A stretch of DNA of 7,626 bases, taken from the NCBI GenBank assembly GCA_902796775.1, contig CADBQK010000555.1:1-7626 (forward strand). Reading direction: 5' to 3'. Shown here piece by piece: positions 1-4,740 of the stretch. The translations under genes were made by a program, and so were the position numbers. Under the pieces are notes generated by a model, which had not been told where the DNA came from, made no database searches, and was given only the letters and a program-made list of their open reading frames with translations. Each line of letters begins with the position of its first letter. Within the stretch, counting starts at the first letter, position 1. This DNA comes from an uncultured Lachnospiraceae bacterium. GTDB taxonomy: Bacteria > Bacillota_A > Clostridia > Lachnospirales > Lachnospiraceae.

Positions 1-81
1 AAATCAGCTACAATAGGTAACAGTGCGGCAGGCATATCGGAATGCATCCAGCCGCAGATCTATATCAATAATTTTAATTTT

Positions 82-88
82 AGGAGGG
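82..88 (+). promoter_or_regulatory. Ribosome binding site of gap
   Basis: AGGAGGG lies 9 nt before the ATG at 98 and is a near-perfect anti-Shine-Dalgarno match. It fixes the gap start at 98 and rules out an in-frame upstream start near position 23. Positions 1-81 look like untranslated leader. I see no convincing -35/-10 pair there, so the gap promoter probably lies upstream of the window. Confidence 0.9.
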
Positions 89-97
89 TGTACAATT

Positions 98-1114
98 ATG
101 GCAGTTCAGGTTGCTATTAATGGTTTCGGACGTATTGGCCGTCTTGCCTTCAGGCAGATGTTCGAGGCAGAGGGGTACGAAGTAGTAGCTATTAACGATC
201 TTACCGATCCCAAGATGCTTGCGCATCTTCTGAAATATGATTCTTCTCAGGGCAGATATGATCATGAAGTATCTGTTGGCGAAGATGGTGCTTCCATTGT
301 AGTCGATGGCAACAAGATCACTATTTACAAAGAGGCAGATGCCAGCGTTCTTCCCTGGGGCGATCTGGGCGTAGATGTTGTCCTTGAGTGCACCGGTTTC
401 TATACTTCCAAGGCTAAGGCTGAGGCTCATATCAAGGCCGGCGCAAAGAAAGTTGTTATTTCTGCTCCTGCAGGCAACGATCTTCCGACTATCGTATTCA
501 ACGTAAATCATGATACTCTTAAGGCTGAGGATACTGTTATTTCCGCAGCTTCCTGTACTACCAACTGCCTCGCTCCGATGGCAAAAGCTCTTCATGACTA
601 TGCTCCGATCCAGAGCGGTATCATGTCCACCATCCATGCTTATACCGGTGACCAGATGGTTCTGGATGGTCCTCACAGGAAGGGTGACCTTAGAAGGGCC
701 AGGGCAGCAGCAGTCAATATCGTTCCGAACTCCACCGGCGCTGCAAAGGCAATCGGCCTTGTTATCCCGGATCTTAACGGCAAGCTCATCGGCTCCGCTC
801 AGCGTGTTCCTGTTCCGACCGGTTCTACCACTATCCTGACCGCTGTTGTCAAGAAGGATGATGTAACTGTAGAGGGCATCAATGCTGCTATGAAGGCTGC
901 TGCAAACGAGAGCTTCGGCTACAACGAAGATGAGATCGTATCCTCTGATGTGATCGGCATGAGATTTGGTTCTCTGTTTGATTCCACCCAGACCATGGTC
1001 TCCAAAGTTGGCGATGGCCTTTTCCAGGTACAGGTTGTTTCCTGGTATGACAATGAGAATTCCTACACCAGCCAGATGGTAAGGACGATCAAATACTTCG
1101 CTGAGCTTGCATAA
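98..1114 (+). CDS. gap: Type I glyceraldehyde-3-phosphate dehydrogenase
   Basis: Cytoplasmic glycolytic enzyme that oxidises and phosphorylates glyceraldehyde 3-phosphate to 1,3-bisphosphoglycerate, normally with NAD+. The 338-residue product has the usual length for the family. The N-terminal Rossmann fold shows NGFGRIGR at residues 8-15 and the NAD-adenosine region VAINDLTD with Asp34. The catalytic motif SCTTNCLAP places the thiol at Cys153, and the base partner is His180 in [10 protein letters not shown], the standard 27-residue spacing. Phosphate-binding [13 protein letters not shown] and the C-terminal WYDNENSY are intact. Asp34 is typical of NAD-dependent glycolytic enzymes rather than NADP-specific biosynthetic ones (family knowledge). 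The start is set by the AGGAGGG site 9 nt upstream. It leads a gap-pgk-tpiA cluster, and a hairpin lies between it and pgk. In-frame TTA, CTA and TCA codons are avoided, as expected for strong expression. Confidence 0.98.
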   Translation: MAVQVAINGFGRIGRLAFRQMFEAEGYEVVAINDLTDPKMLAHLLKYDSSQGRYDHEVSVGEDGASIVVDGNKITIYKEADASVLPWGDLGVDVVLECTGFYTSKAKAEAHIKAGAKKVVISAPAGNDLPTIVFNVNHDTLKAEDTVISAASCTTNCLAPMAKALHDYAPIQSGIMSTIHAYTGDQMVLDGPHRKGDLRRARAAAVNIVPNSTGAAKAIGLVIPDLNGKLIGSAQRVPVPTGSTTILTAVVKKDDVTVEGINAAMKAAANESFGYNEDEIVSSDVIGMRFGSLFDSTQTMVSKVGDGLFQVQVVSWYDNENSYTSQMVRTIKYFAELA

Positions 1115-1155
1115 GCTGAAGAAGTTTAATACAGATTGAATTATTGAACCCTGGC

Positions 1156-1190
1156 GGGGTCCGGCCTTAAATAAGGGCCGGACCCCTTTT
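1156..1190 (+). terminator. GC-rich hairpin between gap and pgk (attenuator or partial terminator)
   Basis: An 11-bp perfect stem, GGGGTCCGGCC (1156-1166) with GGCCGGACCCC (1176-1186), can be extended by one G-U and one U-A pair to leave a 5-nt loop. Only four T follow (1187-1190). It is stable enough to be an intrinsic terminator, but the short T-run suggests incomplete termination. It could instead protect the 3' end of a processed gap mRNA. Either would let gap be made in excess over pgk. The structure is seen directly; the function is inferred. Confidence 0.75.
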
Positions 1191-1217
1191 CTGAAAGAGA
1201 AGACAAGGAGAATAAAA

Positions 1218-2411
1218 ATGTTAAACAAAGTATCTGTTGATGATATTGATGTAAAAGGCAAGAGAGTCCTTTGCCGCTGCGATTTTAATGTTCCTCTGCA
1301 GGATGGACAGATTACGGATGAGAACAGGCTTGTTGCCTCTCTGCCCACGATCCAGAAGCTCTCCGGTGATGGCGGCCGCGTGATCCTCTGCTCCCATCTT
1401 GGCAAGCCGAAGGGCGAGCCTAAGCCTGAGCTGTCTCTGGCACCTGTTGCCGTCCGTCTTTCCGAGCTGCTCGGCAAGGAAGTAAAGTTTGCAGCTGACC
1501 CTGAGGTTGTCGGCCCGAATGCTAAGGCTGCTGTTGCAGCTATGCAGGATGGGGATATCATTCTCCTGGAGAATACCCGTTACAGGAAAGAAGAAGAGAA
1601 GAATATCGATACCTTCAGCGAAGAGCTGGGCAGCCTCTGCGACATCTATGTCAACGATGCATTTGGCACTGCTCACAGGGCACACTGCTCCAACGTAGGC
1701 GTAACAAAGTATGTACAGACTGCTGCAGTCGGCTATCTGATGCAGAAAGAGATCGATTTCCTCGGGAATGCGGTGAACAATCCGGCTCGTCCTTTCGTAG
1801 CGATCCTGGGCGGCTCCAAGGTCTCCAGCAAGATTTCCGTTATCAACAACCTGCTTGAGAAAGTAGACACACTGATCATCGGCGGCGGTATGGCTTATAC
1901 TTTTATGAAGGCACAGGGCGGCACGATCGGCAGCTCTCTCTGCGAAGATGATTATCTGGATTATGCTAATGAGATGATCAGGAAAGCAGCTGATAAGGGC
2001 GTTCAGATGCTCCTGCCTGTAGATACTGTTGTTGCTGATGCTTTTGATAATGATGCCAACAGAAAGACTGTCGATGCCGGCAAGATCGAAGATGGCTGGC
2101 AGGGTCTGGATATCGGTGAGAAGACACAGGAAATCTTTGCAGCAGCTGTAAAAGATGCTAAGACCGTTGTTTGGAACGGACCTATGGGTGTTTTTGAAAT
2201 GCCGAATTTTGCAGCCGGTACAATAGCAGTAGCTAAGGCTCTGGCAGATACTGATGCTCTGACGATCATCGGCGGCGGTGATTCTGCAGCTGCAGTCAAC
2301 CAGCTTGGTTTTGGTGATAAGATGACTCACATTTCAACCGGCGGCGGTGCTTCCCTCGAGTTTCTGGAGGGCAAAGAGCTTCCGGGTGTAGCGGCAGCAA
2401 GCGATAAGTAG
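1218..2411 (+). CDS. pgk: Phosphoglycerate kinase
   Basis: Cytoplasmic enzyme that transfers the acyl phosphate of 1,3-bisphosphoglycerate to ADP, giving 3-phosphoglycerate and ATP. The 397-residue product matches the bacterial family length. The N-terminal substrate domain has RCDFNVPL (residues 20-27), SHLGKPKG (59-66), ENTRY (118-122) and [11 protein letters not shown] (146-156). The C-terminal nucleotide domain has [13 protein letters not shown] (193-205), the GGGMAYTF segment (223-230), WNGPMGVFE (319-327), GGGDSAAA (352-359) and the closing [18 protein letters not shown] (373-390). No key motif is missing. An AAGGAG site (1205-1210) 7 nt before the ATG supports the start. It lies 103 bp after gap in the same direction, with a hairpin in the gap, and is followed by a long palindrome before tpiA. 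It shares the strong codon bias of its neighbours. Confidence 0.98.
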   Translation: MLNKVSVDDIDVKGKRVLCRCDFNVPLQDGQITDENRLVASLPTIQKLSGDGGRVILCSHLGKPKGEPKPELSLAPVAVRLSELLGKEVKFAADPEVVGPNAKAAVAAMQDGDIILLENTRYRKEEEKNIDTFSEELGSLCDIYVNDAFGTAHRAHCSNVGVTKYVQTAAVGYLMQKEIDFLGNAVNNPARPFVAILGGSKVSSKISVINNLLEKVDTLIIGGGMAYTFMKAQGGTIGSSLCEDDYLDYANEMIRKAADKGVQMLLPVDTVVADAFDNDANRKTVDAGKIEDGWQGLDIGEKTQEIFAAAVKDAKTVVWNGPMGVFEMPNFAAGTIAVAKALADTDALTIIGGGDSAAAVNQLGFGDKMTHISTGGGASLEFLEGKELPGVAAASDK

Positions 2412-2422
2412 AGGCGCTCCTT

Positions 2423-2544
2423 ATATCCCCGTTCCGGACACGCTTTCGCTCGGAAAAATACGCAGCGGTACATAAGTGTGCAGCCTGTCTTATACAGGCT
2501 GCGCACTAAGTACCGGCGTATTTTTACGTTCCGTCAGGGGATAT
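2423..2544. repeat. Long imperfect palindrome between pgk and tpiA
   Basis: The segment folds into one nearly continuous hairpin. From outside to inside: ATATCCCC (2423-2430) with GGGGATAT (2537-2544); CGGA plus ACG (2435-2442) with CGTTCCG (2527-2533); AAAAATACGC (2454-2463) with GCGTATTTTT (2516-2525); CGGTAC (2466-2471) with GTACCG (2510-2515); and a 14-bp inner stem (2475-2488 with 2494-2507, one G-U) closed by a 5-nt loop. That is roughly 45 pairs, with an 11-nt bulge on the left arm. The inner part, flanked by A5 and T5, resembles a bidirectional terminator. It could also be a MITE-like or repetitive extragenic palindrome. No target-site duplication is obvious. Confidence 0.8.
2459..2525 (+). 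terminator. Possible intrinsic terminator inside the pgk-tpiA palindrome
   Basis: The inner stem of the palindrome (from 2459 to 2520) is immediately followed by TTTTT (2521-2525) on the plus strand, the layout of a Rho-independent terminator. If it works, it would limit readthrough from pgk into tpiA. I found no convincing separate tpiA promoter in 2526-2600, so full termination would leave tpiA without an obvious source of transcript. Partial termination or RNA processing is more plausible. Confidence 0.45.
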
Positions 2545-2599
2545 TGCGGACCTAACGGATACTAAAAACAATATGTAATTACAACAATATTTGTCTTGG

Positions 2600-2605
2600 A
2601 AAGGA
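2600..2605 (+). promoter_or_regulatory. Ribosome binding site of tpiA
   Basis: AAAGGA lies 9 nt before the ATG at 2615. This favours ATG 2615 over in-frame TTG 2591, which lies upstream of the site, and GTG 2609, which is only 3 nt after it. The resulting N-terminus, [13 protein letters not shown], matches the usual triosephosphate isomerase start. Confidence 0.8.
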
Positions 2606-2614
2606 TTTGTGAAT

Positions 2615-3364
2615 ATGCGCAGGAAGATTATTGCAGGTAACTGGAAGATGAACAAGACTCCCAGCGAGGCTAAGGCTCTTTGCGAGCTGCTGATCCCGCT
2701 GGTTAAGAATGATGATGTTGATGTTGCTTTCTGTGTACCTGCAATCGATATTACGACCGTTGCTGAGGCTGTAAAGGGTACTAACGTTGCTGTCGGTGCA
2801 GAGAATGTATATTTCGAGGAGAGCGGTGCCTACACCGGCGAAATTTCTCCGGCTATGCTTGTTGATGCAGGTGTAAAGTATGTCATCATCGGTCACTCTG
2901 AGAGAAGAGGCTATTTCCATGAGACCAGCGAAGATGTCAATAAAAAGATGCTTAAGATCTTCGAGCATGGCATGATCCCGATCATGTGCTGCGGTGAGTC
3001 TCTTGAGCAGAGAGAGCAGGGCGTGACGATGGATTTCATCCGCCAGCAGGTTAAGGTTGGTTTCCAGAATGTGACTGCCGACCAGGCTAAGATCAGTGTC
3101 ATCGCTTATGAGCCCATCTGGGCGATTGGTACTGGCAAAACCGCAACAACCGAGCAGGCTCAGGAAGTCTGCAAGGCAATCCGCGATACCATTGCTGAGA
3201 TCTATGACAGTGAAACAGCAGAAGCAATCCGCATTCAGTACGGCGGCTCGATGAACGCCGGCAATTGCAAAGAGCTTCTGGCACAGCCCGATATCGACGG
3301 CGGACTCATCGGCGGCGCAGCACTTAAAGCTGATTTCGGCCAGATCGTCAACTACAATAAATAA
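2615..3364 (+). CDS. tpiA: Triosephosphate isomerase
   Basis: Cytoplasmic TIM-barrel enzyme that interconverts dihydroxyacetone phosphate and glyceraldehyde 3-phosphate, so that both halves of fructose 1,6-bisphosphate reach Gap. The 249-residue product is the standard length. The active site is complete: Asn9 and Lys11 in GNWKMN, His94 in IIGHSERR, and Glu166 in [15 protein letters not shown], the last also containing the flexible loop 6. The phosphate-binding segments YGGSMNAGN and [11 protein letters not shown] are present near the C-terminus. The start is ATG 2615, supported by AAAGGA 9 nt upstream. It is third in the gap-pgk-tpiA series, separated from pgk by 203 bp that hold a long palindrome, and is followed at once by a strong terminator. 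The gpmI gene that often follows tpiA in Firmicutes is absent here. Confidence 0.98.
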   Translation: MRRKIIAGNWKMNKTPSEAKALCELLIPLVKNDDVDVAFCVPAIDITTVAEAVKGTNVAVGAENVYFEESGAYTGEISPAMLVDAGVKYVIIGHSERRGYFHETSEDVNKKMLKIFEHGMIPIMCCGESLEQREQGVTMDFIRQQVKVGFQNVTADQAKISVIAYEPIWAIGTGKTATTEQAQEVCKAIRDTIAEIYDSETAEAIRIQYGGSMNAGNCKELLAQPDIDGGLIGGAALKADFGQIVNYNK

Positions 3365-3371
3365 TGAACCC

Positions 3372-3404
3372 GGAGACAGGGAATGATTCTCTGTCTCCTT
3401 TTTT
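3372..3404 (+). terminator. Intrinsic terminator of the gap-pgk-tpiA cluster
   Basis: GGAGACAGGGAA (3372-3383) pairs with TTCTCTGTCTCC (3387-3398), a 12-bp stem with one G-U pair and a TGA loop, followed by TTTTTT (3399-3404). It begins 7 nt after the tpiA stop. This is a textbook Rho-independent terminator. Confidence 0.93.
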
Positions 3405-3442
3405 ATTAAACGAAAATGAGACAGGGGATCATTCCCTGTCTC
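3405..3442 (-). terminator. Terminator of the minus-strand secreted-protein gene, inverted copy of the tpiA terminator
   Basis: GAGACAGGG (3418-3426) pairs with CCCTGTCTC (3434-3442). Read on the minus strand, the hairpin is followed by ATTTTCGTTTAAT, a broken T-tract, 16 nt after the stop of the gene at 3459. Its minus-strand arm GAGACAGGGAATGAT is identical over 15 nt to the plus-strand arm of the tpiA terminator (3373-3387). The two convergent terminators are therefore inverted copies of each other. Confidence 0.75.
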
Positions 3443-3458
3443 ACTATCTGCCTAAGAC

Positions 3459-4373
3459 CTAGAAGCATCTCCAGAAATATACGGTTTTTGAAGCACCCTT
3501 CAGCTTATCATCTTTATCATATTCCTGTTCTACTGTCTCGATCAAATGATTGTTCGTGTCATATTTATTATCGTAATGATATTCATAAACATCACCATCC
3601 GCATACTCTAATCTCAGCTTTGTCTGGTCCCCTTTCTTATTATACTCAACGATATAGATGAAGCCATCGTTATCGGTATGTTTTTCTTTGACCAGTTTTT
3701 TCTTATCATAAGTATATTCTGTAACGCTCGTCCTGGTTTTTCCATTTTTGAAAGTTATTTTGGCAGTCGTTTTTTTCCTGCCATCATATTTAAATGTAGT
3801 TGTTCTGTCCAGTTTATCCTTATATTTATAGGTTTTTACTTTTTTCAGCTTTCCTTTTTTATAAGTATATACATTTTTGGTACTATACTTTTTGGATCCC
3901 TTCTGATACTCGGTAATTGATTTGATCTTATTATCTTTGTACTTCCTGACTATTTTAGAGTCAAGCTTCCCATCTGCTGTATATTCTTCAGTGGTTTCTT
4001 TCGATAAACGTTTTCCTTTGTAAGAATAAACATCTGAGCGGGTCACCTTCCCGTTCAATTCTGTTTTTTCAGATTTGATCTTTCCCTTTTTATTGTACTC
4101 ATATGTTGTTAAATAAACATCACCTGTCGGCTTGCCTTCTGAATAATATGTCGTGGTACTGGTTAACTGTTTTCCTTTATTATTATATTTATTCTCTTCT
4201 ATATAGTTAAGGATCCATTTGTTAGTATCTTCAGATTCAGAGTCTTTATAGTAGTTTTTTGCTGTCTCGACTCTCCATATTGCCGATTTTGCTTCTGCTG
4301 GTCTGGCAAGAAAGAGTGTGATAGCCAATGAGAATGCTGCAAGTGCAAGCATTACTCTCTCCAGGTTCTTCAT
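3459..4373 (-). CDS. Secreted lysine/tyrosine-rich repeat protein of unknown function
   Basis: I do not recognise a named family. The 304-residue product has a Sec signal peptide: charged N-terminus (Lys2, Arg6), a hydrophobic core at about residues 7-23 and a likely cut after AEA at residue 28. There is no lipobox; the only cysteine I see is the penultimate residue. The mature chain is strongly basic and built of degenerate repeats of roughly 18-20 residues in which a Y-x-Y or Y-x-K pair precedes GK-[LI]-K (for example TYEYNKKGKIKSEK, VYTYKKGKLKKVK, TEYTYDKKKLVKEK). This resembles YD/RHS-like or MORN-like beta-hairpin repeats, suggesting a secreted or wall-associated beta-rich protein. It ends in the aromatic tail VYFWRCF. 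AGGAGG (4380-4385) lies 6 nt before the start. It is monocistronic, with its own promoter and terminator, and is more AT-rich than its neighbours. Confidence 0.85.
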   Translation of the reverse strand: MKNLERVMLALAAFSLAITLFLARPAEAKSAIWRVETAKNYYKDSESEDTNKWILNYIEENKYNNKGKQLTSTTTYYSEGKPTGDVYLTTYEYNKKGKIKSEKTELNGKVTRSDVYSYKGKRLSKETTEEYTADGKLDSKIVRKYKDNKIKSITEYQKGSKKYSTKNVYTYKKGKLKKVKTYKYKDKLDRTTTFKYDGRKKTTAKITFKNGKTRTSVTEYTYDKKKLVKEKHTDNDGFIYIVEYNKKGDQTKLRLEYADGDVYEYHYDNKYDTNNHLIETVEQEYDKDDKLKGASKTVYFWRCF

Positions 4374-4402
4374 TTTTCTCCTCCTTTTATGAGCTATAAG
4401 TG

Positions 4403-4430
4403 AATGAAAGCAACAAAAAAAGCTTTCATT
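4403..4430. repeat. 9-bp perfect inverted repeat in the leader of the secreted-protein gene
   Basis: AATGAAAGC (4403-4411) and GCTTTCATT (4422-4430) form a perfect inverted repeat around a 10-nt A/T-rich spacer. It lies in the expected 5' leader, about 30 nt before the start codon and just before the ribosome site. It could be a repressor operator or an mRNA hairpin. The half-site TGAAAGC appears again in the cre-like box at 4464-4479. Confidence 0.5.
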
Positions 4431-4463
4431 TGACCATGATGAAATCCAATACTCATTGCTGAC

Positions 4464-4479
4464 TTGAAAGCGGTATTAA
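4464..4479 (+). promoter_or_regulatory. cre-like operator (catabolite repression, CcpA type)
   Basis: TTGAAAGCGGTATTAA matches the Firmicute cre consensus WTGNAARCGNWWWCAW at every fixed position except one (C to T at position 14). It overlaps the expected transcription start of the minus-strand gene, which is where CcpA normally represses. The motif match is seen; binding by CcpA or another LacI-family protein is inferred. It lies too far upstream of the GH2 start to be a classical roadblock for that gene. Confidence 0.5.
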
Positions 4480-4483
4480 TGCA

Positions 4484-4512
4484 ATTATATAATATATGCA
4501 TTTTTTCGTCAA
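4484..4512 (-). promoter_or_regulatory. Sigma-A promoter of the secreted repeat protein gene
   Basis: On the minus strand, TTGACG (4507-4512) and TATAAT (4484-4489) are separated by exactly 17 bp. This is one mismatch from the consensus. Transcription should start near 4477, giving a leader of about 100 nt that contains the 9-bp inverted repeat. Confidence 0.85.
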
Positions 4513-4574
4513 GAATTGCCGAAATTGTATATATTTTTTATGTTTTCAAATGGAATAGACGAGTAAATTGCAGA

Positions 4575-4603
4575 TTGAGATATCCCTGGATTTTTGCTAT
4601 ATT
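4575..4603 (+). promoter_or_regulatory. Extended -10 sigma-A promoter of the GH2 gene
   Basis: TTGAGA (4575-4580) and TATATT (4598-4603) are separated by 17 bp. The -10 box is preceded by TGC (4595-4597), the extended -10 signature. Transcription should start near 4610, leaving a leader of about 130 nt before the GH2 start codon. Confidence 0.75.
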
Positions 4604-4624
4604 ACAAACAAATCATGATAATGA

Positions 4625-4685
4625 AGCCGGAAGCGTCTTTCCTTTACCCGCACAATCCCGGGTTAGGAAACCATACTTTCCGGCT
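4625..4685 (+). ncRNA. Structured 5' leader of the GH2 mRNA
   Basis: The leader folds as a stacked hairpin: AGCCGGAA (4625-4632) with TTCCGGCT (4678-4685), then TTTCCT (4638-4643) with AGGAAA (4665-4670), then ACCC (4646-4649) with GGGT (4660-4663) around a 10-nt loop. No T-tract follows, so it is not a terminator. It does not match a riboswitch class I can name. It could be an mRNA-stabilising element, a protein-binding leader or an operator arm. Confidence 0.5.
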
Positions 4686-4723
4686 GGTGTATGGATCTAT
4701 TCAAACTGAAAACCGTAATAAGA

Positions 4724-4730
4724 GATGAGG
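4724..4730 (+). promoter_or_regulatory. Ribosome binding site of the GH2 gene
   Basis: GATGAGG lies 10 nt before ATG 4741. An in-frame GTG at 4732 is only 1 nt from this site and is too close to be used efficiently, so ATG 4741 was chosen as the start. Confidence 0.7.
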
Positions 4731-4740
4731 TGTGCCTGCG

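Larger units (their letters stand above)
4374..4740. other. Divergent intergenic regulatory region (367 bp)
   Basis: No gene is supported here. It carries, from left to right, the ribosome site of the minus-strand gene, a 9-bp inverted repeat, a cre-like box, a minus-strand promoter, a plus-strand extended -10 promoter, a stacked leader hairpin and the ribosome site of the GH2 gene. The two promoters are back to back, with -35 boxes 62 bp apart, so a protein bound here could affect both genes. Confidence 0.75.

Noticed and set aside
23..97. N-terminal extension of Gap from an upstream in-frame start
   Set aside because: The AGGAGGG site points to ATG 98, and the product from there begins at the normal GAPDH N-terminus.
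80..1561. Minus-strand open frame of 493 codons opposite gap and the start of pgk
   Set aside because: It is in phase with the gap codons, so antisense stops require TTA, CTA or TCA codons in gap, which this highly expressed gene avoids. It has no ribosome site and no recognisable protein; a codon-bias shadow.
1221..2330. Minus-strand open frame of 369 codons opposite pgk
   Set aside because: Same phase relation and same explanation as the frame opposite gap: sense-codon bias removes antisense stops.
2591..2614. TTG 2591 or GTG 2609 as the tpiA start
   Set aside because: TTG 2591 lies upstream of the ribosome site and GTG 2609 is only 3 nt after it; ATG 2615 has proper spacing and gives the usual TPI N-terminus.
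2579..2968. Minus-strand open frame of 129 codons opposite tpiA
   Set aside because: In phase with tpiA codons and explained by the same bias; no ribosome site or domain.
3416..3920. Plus-strand frames opposite the secreted repeat protein gene (81 and 80 codons)
   Set aside because: No ribosome sites, composition mirrors the Lys-rich gene on the other strand, and that strand has a signal peptide, promoter, ribosome site and terminator.
4464..4709. Plus-strand frame of 81 codons in the divergent intergenic region
   Set aside because: It runs through both promoters and the leader hairpin, has no ribosome site and no recognisable protein.
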